From contig NC_083587.1 of NCBI RefSeq assembly GCF_027579695.1, positions 51,701,021 through 51,765,020 on the forward strand: DNA of 64,000 nucleotides. The letters are read 5' to 3'. The position numbers and the translations under genes were made by a program. The stretch is from Neoarius graeffei. Taxonomy: Eukaryota > Chordata > Actinopteri > Siluriformes > Ariidae. Positions 20,656 through 32,760 of this stretch are shown here, in pieces (position 1 is the first letter of the stretch; each line of letters begins with the position of its first letter). The notes under the pieces were generated by a model that was given only the letters and a program-made list of their open reading frames with translations, made no database searches and was not told where the DNA came from.

Positions 20656-23600
20656 TTGATTGGCCCTTCTTCAGTTGTCCCATTGAAGATTAATGGCCAA
20701 CAGTGTAATGCTCTTCTAGATAGTGGCTCACAAGTCACAATTATCTTTGATTCCTGGTACAAACGCTACCTTCATGATGTTCCTATCCAGCCAGTGTCTG
20801 GGTTGGCCATATGGGAACTGAGTGACACCAGTTACCCTTACTTAGGATATGTGGTAGTGGATATGGAATTCCCCGAGAAGGTGACGGGCATGAAAGATAC
20901 CCTTTCCGTCCTAGCACTGATATGTCCAAGTCCTCAAAGTCCTGAGCAGACCCCAGTTATCTTGGGCACCAATGCAAATCTGTTCCAGAGGTTGGCAAGA
21001 TTGTGCAAAGAGACCAGTGGAGTGGACATTTCTCAAACCCTGGGCATTAAAGTGATGGAAGCTGCATTGAATACCGACCATTCAGCCACTGAGGGAGAAG
21101 AGGATGAAGTGGGGTGTGTGAGATTGATGGGTCCAGGCTCCCTGAATGTCCCTCCCGGTGGTGAATGTACAGCTGTCGGTGAGGTAGAGTTGAAGAAGCC
21201 ACTGAGTACAGACATGTTGATGGTTGAGGCATCTCCCACCGTCCCATTGCCATCCGGGGTCCTGCTGCAACCTATGATTGTGTCCAGTACAGCGGTGGAG
21301 GACAACCACTTAACTGTGTTGATCCAGAATACATCACAGAGGAAGACAGTCATTCCAGTTGGGGCAGTATTAGGTCAGCTGTGTCATGCAGATCCGGTGG
21401 TGCCATCTCCGAGCACAGAGATTGTTCCTGCACGGTTAGACCCCCAGTTAATCCATTTTGGAGACTCGCCCATTCCACCCCAGTGGAAGGAACGACTGCG
21501 GAGGAAGTTGTGTGAGAGAGCTGGTGTATTCTCCTTGCATGAGTGGGACGTCGGCCTGGCCAAAGATGTGAAGCATCATATCAGGTTATCAGATCCAAGA
21601 CCCTTCAGCGAACGCTCAAGACGCCTGGCTCCTGCTGATATTGATGACATTCGAAAGCATTTGCAAGAGTTATTGAAGGCTGGTATCATTAGGGAGACAC
21701 GTAGTCCGTATGCATCCCCAATTGTGATTGCTAGAAAGAAAAATGGGCGTATTCGGATGTGCATTGACTATAGGACCCTTAACCGCCGTACAGTCCCAGA
21801 CCAGTACACAACTCCCCGCATAGACGATGCATTAGATTGCTTGTCGGGAAGCCAGTGGTTCTCCGTGTTAGACTTGCGAAGTGGATATTATCAGATTAAA
21901 ATGGCGGATGAAGACAAAGAGAAGACTGTCTTCATTTGTCCCCTTGGATTTTATCAATTTGAAAGGATGCCTCAAGGCATAACTGGAGCACCAGCGACAT
22001 TCCAAAGACTTATGGAGAAGGCTGTAGGGGATATGAACCTGCTGCAGGTCCTAGTCTACCTAGACAATTTGATAGTCTTTGGACGTTCCTTAGAAGAACA
22101 TGAGCGTCTCATGCGGGTATTAGACAGGCTGGAAGAGGTAGGGCTGAAACTGTCCCTGGACAAATGTCAGTTTTGCCAGCCAAAAGTAAAGTACGTCGGC
22201 CACATCGTGTCTGCCAATGGTGTTGCCACTGACCCTGAAAAGATAGAGGCCGTGGCAAAGTGGCCAAAGCCCACAGATCTCAAGTCCTTACGATCTTTCT
22301 TGGGGTTCTGTGGTTATTATCGAAGATTCATAGCCAATTACTCCTCAATCGTTAGGCCCCTGACAGAGTTGACAAAGGGCTACTTGCCCACACAACGTGG
22401 TAAGCGAAAGGCCACAGACAAGAGCAAGACCTACTTTAAAGAATCCGAGCCCTTCAATGAAAGATGGGACCAGTCCTGTGATCAGGCTTTCAAACGCATT
22501 ATTCGGTGCCTGATTAATGCCCCTGTGCTGGCCTTTGCTGATGCAAGCAAGCCCTACGTCCTTCACACTGACGCTAGTTTTAAAGGCATTGGTGCAGTAC
22601 TCTATCAGGAACACCCTGAAGGACTAAGACCATTGGCCTTTGCCAGTAGGAAGTTGAGCTTGTCTGGACAGTGCTATGCTGCACATCAGTTAGAGTTCCT
22701 GGCCCTGAAATGGGCAATCGTGGATAAGTTCCATGGCTATCTCTATGGGGTCAAGTTCACAGTACGCACTGATAATAACCCGTTGACGTATGTACTCACC
22801 ACTGCCAAGCTCAACGCAATGGGTCATCGCTGGCTTGCAGCGCTTGCCTCTTATGACTTTGATGTACAGTACAGGCCTGGCAAAGCCAACATAGATGCTG
22901 ACCTGTTGTCCTGCAACATAGCAGATGTGGCAGGGCCTGGGGTGTGGGACAGCCTGTCTCAGAAGGTGGTGAAATCCATTTGTCAGCGGGTCAAAACGTC
23001 AGTGATAGCTGATACCAGATATGTTGACCCATTATGCGCTCCACCAGCCTGTATCCCTGATGCATATGCCTTCCCATCGCAGTTGCAGCTGGGTTCGCTG
23101 GAGCGACTGTCCAAAGTTGATCTGATAACTGCCCAGAGGAGAGATGCTATAATGGGACCGGTGGTGGAAGCATTGAAGCAGGGAGTGTGGCCTAGTAATC
23201 AAGAGTTGGACCCTGATGTGCGGTTGATGAAGAGGGAAGCTAGCAGACTGGTGATGCAAAATGGACTTCTGTTCCGGGTAAGCAAGAAAGCAGGAGAGGA
23301 GACACTTCGGCTATTATTGCCTGCCGAATTCAGAGGACAGGCTTTGCACTCTCTACATGATGCTATGGGCCACTTGAGTGTGGAAAGAGTCACTGAGCTA
23401 TGAGAGCAAGGTTCTACTGGCCGAAGATGGTTCGGGATGTAGAGGAATATGTAAAGAATTGTGGATTGTGTGTGACCTGTAAAACACCTTGCAAGCGGGC
23501 TGCCCCCTTACACCACATTGTCAGCAGTGGTCCTATGGACTTAGTATGCATTGACTTCTTGTCAATGGAGCTGGATTCCAGAGGCATAAGCAACGTACTT

Positions 23601-24779
23601 ATCGTGACTGATCACTTCACCCGATACGCTCAAGCCTTCCCATCTAGGAATCAGAAAGCCTTGACAGTAGCGAGGATCCTGGTGGAGAAGTATTTTGTTC
23701 ATTATGGATTGCCTGCAAGAATTCATTCCGACCAGGGAAGGGACTTTGAGTCAAGATTGATAAAAGAGCTTCTTACAACCCTGGGTGTCAGGAAGTCTAG
23801 AACGACTCCGTATCATCCCCAGGGGGATCCCCAGCCGGAACGCTTCAACCGTACGCTGCTCTCAATGCTATCTACATTAGGCCAGGAAAAGAAGAGAACA
23901 TGGAGTCAGCATGTGGCTTCATTGGTGCATGCGTACAACAGCACACAAAGCGATGCTACAGGGTTCTCTCCATATTACTTGATGTTCGGCAGAGAGGCAC
24001 GACTCCCAGTAGACCTGTGCTTTGGAGCATCTAGTGATGGGAGTGAAGAGAGAACCCACTACCAGTATGTAAGGAATTTGAAGCGTGATCTGCAAAGGGC
24101 TTACCAAATGGCGAGTCAAGCAGCTGAGAAGACTTACCTGTGCAACAAGAGAGCCTACGACCAGAAGGTCAATTTTCAGAACATCCAAGAGGGAGACCGT
24201 GTTCTATTGAGGAATTTAGGACTCAAAGGGAAACACAAGCTTGAGAGCAAATGGAGCTCCATACCTCATGTGGTGGTGAGAAAGTTGCCAAACTTACCTG
24301 TCTACCAAGTAAGACCTGAAGGGGGGCAGGGCAGCATAAGGACCATCCATCGTGATCACCTCTTATCTATTGGGCAGTCTGTGAGGATGCTAGGTGGGGA
24401 GGGAGGCGATGAAGGCCCTGTGCGACCCAGAACCCGTTCAGCCCGAACCAGGAACAGACAACCGACACAAAGAGAAAAGGTTTCAGAGATGACAGATTCC
24501 TCGCTAGATATGGAGTATGAGCTACCTCACAGACCTTACCAGGAATACCTGGAACACCTGTTGGCTGAAAGGAACAAAGAAACGGATATCTCTGAAAGAG
24601 AGTCTGTGAACTCGGAGCATGACTATGTCGGAGACTCAAGACCTGAGCCCCTGGTGCGGAGTCCGAATCTGAGCATGCAGATGAAGAAAGCCTGGCTGAA
24701 ACCAATACTGACCCATCAGGCTCTGAGATGGAACAAAATGCTTGCCGAACCCCTGTTAGCAGCCCAAAAGCCAGACTGA
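20656..24779 (+). pseudogene. pol: pol of element D (broken)
   Basis: Domains in order: retropepsin (NALLDSGSQVTIIFD, about 20700-20750), reverse transcriptase (IRMCIDYRTLNRRTV near 21750; catalytic box near 22060), RNase H (LHTDASFKGIGAVLYQE near 22560), integrase zinc finger (C-x2-C ending CGLCVTCK near 23470), integrase core (SDQGRDFESRL, PYHPQGDPQPERFN) and a basic C-terminal tail without a chromodomain. It is treated as a fossil with about one break. Confidence 0.88.
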
Positions 24780-26341
24780 GCTCTAAACCAGAAACAGAAA
24801 TGGTACTTAGAACAAGAGAGAAAAGACAAGTAAGACCAGCGCTTAGACTTTCTTATGACGAACCTGGTAAGGCTAGTGAACAACCACTAACTATTGTTCA
24901 TAGAGGCATTATCATCAAATTAGAATAAAAATAGTTAATTCAGAACTCATGGATAGAGAATTAAAGTTCAGGTATTGAAAATATTTAATGCTGTTTAGTG
25001 TTCAGTGTCTAATGAGGACATTTAGACATTTAGAAAGGGGAGGATGTAGCCCTGTAGGATTTTGGGGTCATTGATTGATTGATTTGTTTTTTTATTTTAT
25101 TTTGTTTACTTGATGCATGTTTAAAATGTAAATATCAATGTGTTGATACTTTGAAAATAAGGTTTGTATGTAAAAATAATTAAGTTTGTTAAGAATCCTT
25201 ATCTGGTATGTTGGCCCATGGGAGAGCAGGGTCGGGGGTCGAGAGGAACAGGAAGTGGGGAGATCCGCGAGGAGGGGAGAGATGGGAAAAAAAAAAAGCA
25301 GAAAAGTGATGCAGCGCTATGAGTAACTTAAGTTGGTAAAACGCTCCAGTTGAGTGTTAAAGTGCTAAGTCTTAGTTTAACGAACAGTCATATGTATTGT
25401 GTGTGAACCAGTGGCGGCTCCTGAATTTTTTTTCGGGGGGGCAATTTTCCCCCGTTATGTCTACACGGACCGTAAATGTCCACAGGACTAAAGTAAATTG
25501 ACCTAGGTAGCAAATCAATTGGCCGAACTTGTTTTTGCCTGGTAAATTCAGATATCAATATAGACGATATCTCTTCTCTCCACTAGGTGGCAACACTAAA
25601 CAAGTTAAAGGTGGCAAACTAAGGTAGCCTAGTAAACTAGACCCACCCGTCTAGCGGCCAAAAATATTTTTGCCTACGAGTGGCAAATATTCACATTTAG
25701 TCTGGCTTGCCAGGCTAAAACTAAGGAAGATTCATTGTGAAGTCTTCAAAGCAAAACATTTGGCATCACAATCAATTAATATTACATTGCTCATTTATTT
25801 TCTCATATTATTCCAGTATTCTGTAATAAGTAGACACAAATTCTTAATTATAAAAATATTCTAATTTCTTCATTTCTAAAGAATGCAATTAAAGTGGCAG
25901 GATATAAATCAAAAAGTGTTTATTTAAGTTTTGAAAAAGATGAAGAAAAGCATAACCATCAAACAAACATGTGCAGCTTAATTGTGTTTTTTATATGGAA
26001 TTGCACCATTTTAACAACAAATAATTCTAAATAAATTCTGCAGTTTTTTTTCCCCAAGAATTCCTCCAGAAAGCCATGCCTTAAAAGGAAATTTAAAGTA
26101 TTACAAGCATGTCAATGAACACAAAAGGCTTTAGTTATTTAGCTATATACACACAAGGTTACACAAGGTTTTGTAGTCAGTGCAACTTGGCTTAAGTTGG
26201 AAAAAAGGTGCTGCTGGCTCCAATGAACACACATACTGTACAATATATAAAAACTGAAAATATGCTTAATTTACACCAAGTCAGAGAGAACTTGAGGCTA
26301 CTGAAATATTCCAAGCATGGCAATGTTAAACTGCCATTGTT

Positions 26342-26344
<3 letters not shown>

Positions 26345-26393
<49 letters not shown>
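26345..26393. repeat. (CA)n microsatellite
   Basis: A run of about 24 CA units inside the hAT element. Confidence 0.95.
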
Positions 26394-26397
<4 letters not shown>

Positions 26398-26416
26398 CAA
26401 CTTTTGCCTAGTAAAT

Positions 26417-26863
26417 TCAAATATCAGATATCACTGTACCGTCTGCTGTGCTACTTCCAGAGTGGAAGAGAACGCAAGGGTAGCAAAAAAGAGCATTGAC
26501 TACATCACAGCCAGCTAGCCAAGTTTTCCGGTGGTACCAGTTCTTGTTAAAACCTCTTGAGTAGGTCTTCTCCCCCTTTGTAGACACTTGCTTGATGTTT
26601 AAATTCGGTCTAGGAGGTCCTAGCTGTTTGATTGCCGTTTTCTCCTCATTGGTACGACGACTAAAGGGAACTTCTTTCAGAGACGCTATCGTATTGTTGC
26701 ACTCAACCCTCGCCGCCATCTTCATAGAATGTTCACACATTTCCCGCGCAAGTTGCGTTTTCCAGCGCAGTTCAAAACCCGCCAAAATGCACTTAAAACC
26801 AATCTGGCAACACTTGCGCGGCGCAACAGGCGTATGACGTAAGCACGCTGCTTGTGCGAGCAC
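26417..26863 (-). pseudogene. N-terminal fragment of a hAT transposase with a TTF-type zinc finger
   Basis: A 148-residue frame contains KQLGPPRPNLNIKQV, then RGFNKNWYHRKTWLAGCDVV and NALFCYPCVLFHSG. The W...W..GC...NALFC.PC..F spacing is the TTF-type zinc finger found before the catalytic domain of ZMYM1-like hAT transposases. The frame stops soon after the finger, so the catalytic and dimerisation domains are absent. A close relative with a longer frame lies near 62602-63200. Confidence 0.75.
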
Positions 26864-28127
26864 ATAAAACCTAATAGAAAATGCATTGGGAGCAGGATTT
26901 TCAAAAAAAACGTACGTACCATTAGTGTCAATGGGAGATTTGGGGGCAAATCTGAACCTGACAGAAATCGCCCCAAAAGGGCGTGGCTACACCAGGCGCG
27001 ACCTTAGCCTGATTGGACAATGACATTACTGTTGGTAGTAGGAGTAGATAAAAAAAAAATCTCCCTCCCTGTTTGGGAGTGCGTCGCCCAAATCGCCCCT
27101 ATTAACGAGCTGCCAGTGGTGTGAACATAGCAGGTTTACAAGCGGAGTTCTTTGAAGAAAAGTTTACCGCGAGTGTTTATAGACTGAACGGAGCTCGTGG
27201 AATTTAAGGTGGACTGGAAAGCAAGTAGCCTGCTTGGCTCTAATTCAAGGACCAGACCAGCTAATCCTGACCAGAGGGAGGACATCCTTCGACTGGGACA
27301 CCGACGTCCAATTCCCCTCGCCAGCACTGCGAGGCTATCGAGAGCAGACGACGACAAGTCATCTACAGTCGTGAGTTTTGTTTCATGCGCCACGGCGTGA
27401 AGTGGCCATTGTGTTAAAGGTCTCCCCGTTCCCAAGCCACGTTACAGGCCTGCATCGCTACTTTGACTCACATTTAGGTTTGGCCTGGGTACCCTTTTTG
27501 TTTTATTCTGGAATATATTTAGTTTAAGGTAAACTGCCGGCTTTAGCAGAAGGTTTATGGGGGATGTGTTATGTTTGATACTGTTACTGAATGTGGTTGA
27601 GTGTAACTACACCTGAGAGTGAACTGAACTGTATTGAACAGAATTTACGTGACTCTATCCAACAACTCTTTCATTTAAAACATATTTCATTTCCTTTCCT
27701 GTATAAATATACATATATCCACAATCTACTTTAAGTAAATAGTTTAAATTCATGTTTGGTGAATGTGTATTCTATTTAGTTTATTCATACGTACATGGGT
27801 TTTACTGTTTATAAATATTAAAGGCTAAGTAGAGCAGGGTCATTTAAAAACTCATTCTAGGTAATAATTCAAGTACAGATGTAAAGATACACAGACACAT
27901 ATAACATAGGCTTAAAAGACATGGTTCCACTTTTACAGTGATAGTTATTCCCACAATGCTATTATACTAGTTAAATTACTGTGGTTAGTATCTTTGAGTA
28001 AGTTAACAGTTCCATTCAACAAAATTACTCCACTTAGTGCATTATTTAACTATAGAGAGAGATCTCTCAACCCATGGATTCGGGGAGCGCACTCACTAAA
28101 ATAGCAGGACAGCTAGGGTGCGCTACA

Positions 28128-29245
28128 GTGATATTTATTTATTTATTTCCTTCCAAAAGTTGGTCGGTTTCAGATGAAATTGTGACCACTGGTGACGACA
28201 GACAACAGAAGCTCCCAGACCCAAGATGAGTGACCTTCACCTATTTTTCAAGGTCACAGAGCACATTTTTTGTTTTTTTGTTGAAAATCTCATTTTATTT
28301 ATTTCAGTATCGACTAATACCTCCATCTCATCAAATGGGGGAACCAACCTGACTTCTCTGCTAGCACAAAACTTGCTAGCCTTTCCTGGGTCTGTTTTTC
28401 CAAGCTTCGCTAACTCTATTGTTCTCCAATTTTTCTCTTTCCATCACCATTCTCTCTCTTTCCTTTTCCTCTCTTTCTCTTTCCAGTGCCATTCTCTTTT
28501 TCCATTTCTCTCATTCAAACTTTACTTGTCTCTCTTTTTCTTCTCTCTCTTTCCAATCTCAATTTCTCCAATTCAAACTGTCTTTTTCTTTTTCTTTCTC
28601 ATCCACGTGTTCTTTTTCTCTTTCCAATGCTCGAAAAACCTCATGCCCGATCGTCCCAGGTGACTAAAGTCTGTGCAAGGACGAGTAAAACTTTAATGGT
28701 AATCGTCTGATCGGACGACAAAAGTTAGTGTTGGCAACCTAAGCAACACAGGCGCTAAGAGAGCAGGGAACCAGTCTAAAGTAGCTCGTCTCGTTTCACG
28801 GGAAATGCATTAAAAAGTTTGATTGATCAGCACGACAATATATAAAAGTACAAAAATATTTTGAGGAAATCATTCAAATTTCCTTGTTTTTGGTTATAAT
28901 TCATCGAAGTATGCGCGTGTTCGAGTGTACTGGAAAAGCTCGGCTCAGAGGGCTCCATGTAATGACGTAATTATACCAATTGGCTAAGGCTGATGAGGGT
29001 CAAGGGCATCGTGTGCCAGCAGCGCGGTTGAAGCAGGCAGGTGTCAAACTTGGAACTTTTATATCACGATTCGATTAATATTAAATGATATCACCAAAAA
29101 ATTTTCCTTACCTCTAAACAGTATATATTACGATTTTTAATTGTTTTTGATGATTTCATATATTTCGTAATTATATCATTTTTATTTTCTAAATATTTCT
29201 CAACATACCGCCATTGCAGCACGGGAGCCTGTGATTGGTGGACAG
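28128..29245. other. Start of block X1; no confident gene
   Basis: This matches 49505-50634. It includes a short ATTT repeat and a pyrimidine-rich tract (28420-28630) that happens to leave a 145-codon frame open (28226-28663). The frame is dominated by Phe, Ser and Leu from TTTCTC-type repeats and shows no domain, so I do not call it a gene. The rest (28700-29245) is AT-rich. Confidence 0.55.
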
Positions 29246-30317
29246 TTCATACTGAGTACAGAAAAAAATATGGCTGCAGACACATTAACTGCATATCTGC
29301 GAATTAAAATGAACTGTGATGAGGAGCTGGGTCCGTCTCAGAAACCGGTCTCTCATTTGGGACATTATGGTAAAAAAAATACATTTTCTAATTTTGCTAT
29401 TTTTTTTTGCATTTACCTAACACTCAATGTTTCTTTTGTCATGTTGAATAAGAATAAAGATAGTATCTTGCTTTATCTGGCGTCCACTGTGGAACATTTT
29501 TTTTTAATTACAATTCAAATGCTTTTGTAAAATTGATTTCCATATAAAATAACTACATCATGAAGAATTAAAGCCCCTCCTTCACAGAGGAGTGAAAATA
29601 TTGAATAAATTTCCTCTTTTTGATTGCTTGGGTTAAAAATGCCAAGTTATGATGACTGAATTGATTATTCACTTAAATATGAATAATATGATGCATTTTG
29701 GGTATTTGATATGGCGAAATAGGACAATAGGACACAATGGAACAGGGTATCTGCACATTTTTCAAGTACAAATTTAAAGACTTTTAAGACCTTTTCAAGA
29801 CCTCTAAATGGAAAAATTAAGACTGTACCATGGCAAAGAAAATGATAAATACGACAACTTAAAACTGTTTTCTGCAATAGTTTTTTTTACTAACTTTAAG
29901 AAGAATGCACCCAATTGGTGAACAACAGGGTGCATCAATGGCAACTGTTAGACATGCAAACAGCTGAAGCAAAGTCGTGCGTTTTGGGCTGCAGAACTAC
30001 TGTAGCAGCAAGGAGAAGACTGGTGTTTACTGGAGAACACACCATGAATCATTTCAAAAACGAAAACAATAAACGGCAAGTAGAACCAGCTGAACAACCT
30101 TAGCCGGCATTATTTCAATCCCCAAAGATTATCTTTGATGATGTGTCATTTTGTGTCTGACAGCAAAATCAGTCTGAGTGTCGTACAGTATACAGCTGGC
30201 TGAGGAAGTTCTCGAGTATCTTCTGTATTATAGCAGGTAAAAGCATAAACCTGTTTATGCAGTCATACAATCATCAGAGCGTTACATTAAACACAGAAAA
30301 ACAACTGTCACCTTTCA
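29246..30317 (+). repeat. Module R, copy 1a, starting in a hAT-type dimerisation domain
   Basis: It starts with a frame reading NMAADTLTAYLRIKMNCDEE, the C-terminal dimerisation region of a hAT transposase. The non-coding remainder is repeated at 36891, 50635 and 59235. The sequence before the repeat differs between the a and b copies, so only the end of the transposase is present here. Confidence 0.75.
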
Positions 30318-30690
30318 TCATCTCATCTCATCTGTAGCCGCTTTATCCTGTTCTACAGGGTCGCAGGCGAGATGGAGCCTATCCCAGCTGACTACGGGCA
30401 AAAGGCGGAGTACACCCTGGACAAGTCGCCAGGTCATCACAGGGCTGAAACATAGACACAGACAACCATTCACACTCACATTCACACCTACGGTCAATTT
30501 AGAGTCACCAGTTAACCTAACCTGCATGTCTTTGGACTGTGGGGGAAACCGGAGCACCCGGAGGAAACCCACGCGGACACGGGGAGAACATGCAAACTCC
30601 GCACAGAAAGGCCCTCGCCGGCCACGGGGCTCGAACCCAGACCTTCTTGCTGTGAGGCGACAGCGCTAACCACTACACCACCGTGCCGCC
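30318..30690 (-). mobile_element. tRNA-derived SINE
   Basis: On the minus strand the head reads GGCGGCACGGTGGTGTAGTG, continuing into a box-A-like TAGTGGTTAGCGC and a box-B-like GGTTCGAGCCCC, as in a tRNA. A conserved body follows (TTTGCATGTTCTCC, CATGCAGGTTAGGTTAACTG) and a tail with GGATAAAGCGGCTAC and ATGAG repeats. The same insertion is at 52093-52476. Confidence 0.9.
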
Positions 30691-31139
30691 CCCCCCAGTG
30701 TTATTTAGTAATAAAATAAAATATTTTAAATCTCTCTTCATCCAAAAGGATTTTTGAGTCTTATTATTTATGTTTGTGATATTATGTTGTACTTTATTAT
30801 AGAAAACAATACCATTTAACTGTCATAATAGGGTAATCCCATACATAAATATAACTTCTATATAATGCTGCAGAATGAAGTGTGTCGCGTTTGAGAAAGC
30901 AAGTGTGTATAAACTGTCAGAGAAAGAGAGAGAGAATAAAATCAAAGTTAAAAAATTTACTCAAACAAACAAATAAACAAACAAACAAACCACCCCAGAC
31001 CACTTATTTGGAATAAAAGTTATTTATTTATATATTTTTAAAGATTATCATTATAGGGATGATTTTACATCAGTAGGAATAAAAAACAAATACATAAAAC
31101 AACTATAATTTCATGCTGAATAACAGAAAAGGCACTATG
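30691..31139. other. Unassigned AT-rich DNA
   Basis: It contains short AAAC repeats (about 30963-30990). No gene is recognised; the same stretch lies at 52477-52918. Confidence 0.5.
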
Positions 31140-31269
31140 CACTCAGAGAAGCAGCATTATTTTATTATTTTCGAATGATTGTCAGTAGGTTTAGTAGTCC
31201 CATCCCCCAAAACATCATTAATATGCTTGACTAGGCAAAGTTAAAGAAACATACAGATGGGTGACGAAT

Positions 31270-31560
31270 TAAAGGAGATTCAGTAAGGTGTTGGGTCATG
31301 ATAAGCCACCAAAACACCCTCGATGCACCATATTATAGATTCTACAAGTCTCTGGAAATGTACTAGAATGATGATGACTGTTCTTCCAAAAGGTTTTCCC
31401 TCAGATAGTGTTTTGATGATGGTGTGGTGGTGGTGGTGGAATAGAGCGCAGTGTGACAGAGGTATGTGCCAGTCCAAGATCTCCCTAAGGTGTCTGAGTG
31501 GCTTGAAATGGCCATAGCATATGATTTATATCATTTTGCTTTTTATCAACCTTTCAGCGA
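31270..31560. repeat. Dispersed repeat of uncertain class
   Basis: The sequence with TAAGCCACCAAAACACCCTC and TAGATTCTACAAGTCTCTGG resembles a family of interspersed repeats I associate with teleost genomes, but I cannot place it in a class. Its copy at 53071-53330 is slightly shorter. Confidence 0.35.
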
Positions 31561-32760
31561 GTCCTCGTGCTCTGTGGATGGAGATGGGGTCATCGTGGAT
31601 GAAGGTTTCACCACAGGATAAAGGTGATGAGTTAGCAGAACTTTGGATTGATTTGAAGAGATGCTTCACTATAAGGGGACAAGTGGATACCAGCAACATG
31701 GTGCCACCATTGTTTCTTTTACTTTTTCAGTCTACATATATCTATATGCAGGAGTGCAAACCATGAGAACTTCCCCACACTATCGGCAGATCCGAGGGTT
31801 CAAAACAAGCATTATAATTTTCTAAATGTCCTTCTAAGGTCACTTGACATCAGACAGTGACCCTTTCAACCTGCCCTCTGCTCTCTTGTGTTTCTGCAGT
31901 GTAACCTGCAGCCTCCAGTATTTAAGATACAGCCACATCAGCTGCCCATTTTTCCTGTTGTCCTCATTCAACATCTGTGCGCAGTGCCTATCATTTTTAA
32001 AAATGTCCTTGATGTCATTCTCCAGGCCCAATTCCACCCCCGCTGGGTCCCTGGCCACTCTGACCAGCAGATTTGTCTCGATCACCATCCTGTGTTCCTT
32101 GGGCAGCAGCGGGCTGCAGAAGGGCACTCTGCCTCTCCACCAGCCGGTACTCCATTTCATTTAGCAAAACCTGGGCTCCCTGCTGCCATTTTTGCTCTTG
32201 TTGCAGAGCTTCATGAAGCGCCTGTCTAGCTGCTCCAGTCTGCAGGGCACGCTTCTTCTCATCCTCTAGCTCTTCACGTTCCTTCTGCAGCTGCTTACGC
32301 TCCTCCATGAGATGTTGGCTGTGAGAGGCCATGGCATTCTTGTAGTGCTCCACCTGCTGACGCGCTTTCTCTACCTCTTGCTCCAGGAGGGCAGTTGTGC
32401 GTCGGTTCTCCGTCAGCGTATCTTTATACTTGAGCTCCAGGTCTTTGGCGATGGCAGCCACTTGCCCCTCAAGCTGGTTTTTAACTTCTTGGATCTGCCT
32501 CTGCGACTCACGTTTCCAGATCCAACCTGACAGGATGAAGAAGTTAATATATGCAACTTTTTTTATAAGAAGGATTAAGTAAAATTTTTTTTTTTTTTGC
32601 GGTCCACATCCTGCGCTCTGATTGGCTGGCGAGCGGGTCCGTATCCTACGGTACGGACCCCAGTTACAGACCTCTGGCAACTCGCTCGTTCACAACAGCA
32701 AACATCGTAGCAATTTTTGTCAACATTTATTTTCGCATTTCTCAGGAGAGTAGCATTAAT

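Larger units (their letters stand above)
25409..27118 (-). mobile_element. hAT transposon (1,710 bp) inserted in the 3' LTR of D
   Basis: The ends CAGTGGCGGCTCCTGAA and TTAACGAGCTGCCAGTG are inverted repeats (13 of 17 matching). An 8-bp target duplication GTGTGAAC lies at 25401-25408 and 27119-27126, and the other D LTR copies show the empty site. It carries a degenerate transposase start on the minus strand and a CA microsatellite. Confidence 0.93.
17795..28127 (+). mobile_element. Ty3/gypsy element D with PNMA-like Gag; broken (about two breaks), 5' LTR truncated, hAT in 3' LTR
   Basis: This is a large plus-strand LTR retrotransposon, not a chromovirus. Its parts are a 5' LTR lacking about the first 211 bases (17795-18952), a tRNA-Pro primer site, gag (19095-20634), pol (20656-24779), a polypurine tract (about 25033-25044) and a 3' LTR (25045-28127) that includes a 1.7-kb hAT insertion. 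The LTR ends are TGTAGC/GCTACA. The two LTRs look about 1-2% different by eye. A second copy of its 3' end lies at 47938-49504. No envelope-like frame is seen after pol. Confidence 0.9.
25045..28127 (+). repeat. 3' LTR of element D (interrupted by a hAT)
   Basis: It starts TGTAGCCCTGT after a purine run and ends GCGCTACA. Without the hAT and one copy of its target duplication it is about 1,365 bp, matching the 1,370-bp LTR at 48135-49504. Confidence 0.92.

Noticed and set aside
24660-25044. Envelope gene after pol in element D
   Set aside because: The space between pol and the LTR is short and shows no signal peptide, furin site or membrane segment.
26192-26411. Cys-Val and His-Thr repeat frames
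   Set aside because: They are a CA microsatellite translated in both directions.
28226-28663. 145-codon open frame, also intact at 49615-50052
   Set aside because: It is built from TTTCTC-type pyrimidine repeats, gives a Phe/Ser/Leu-rich product with no domain, and the two copies are too recent for its openness to mean anything.
30600-30690. tRNA gene suggested by box A and box B
   Set aside because: The boxes belong to the SINE head; no full cloverleaf or anticodon arm could be drawn, and the same head occurs in every SINE copy.
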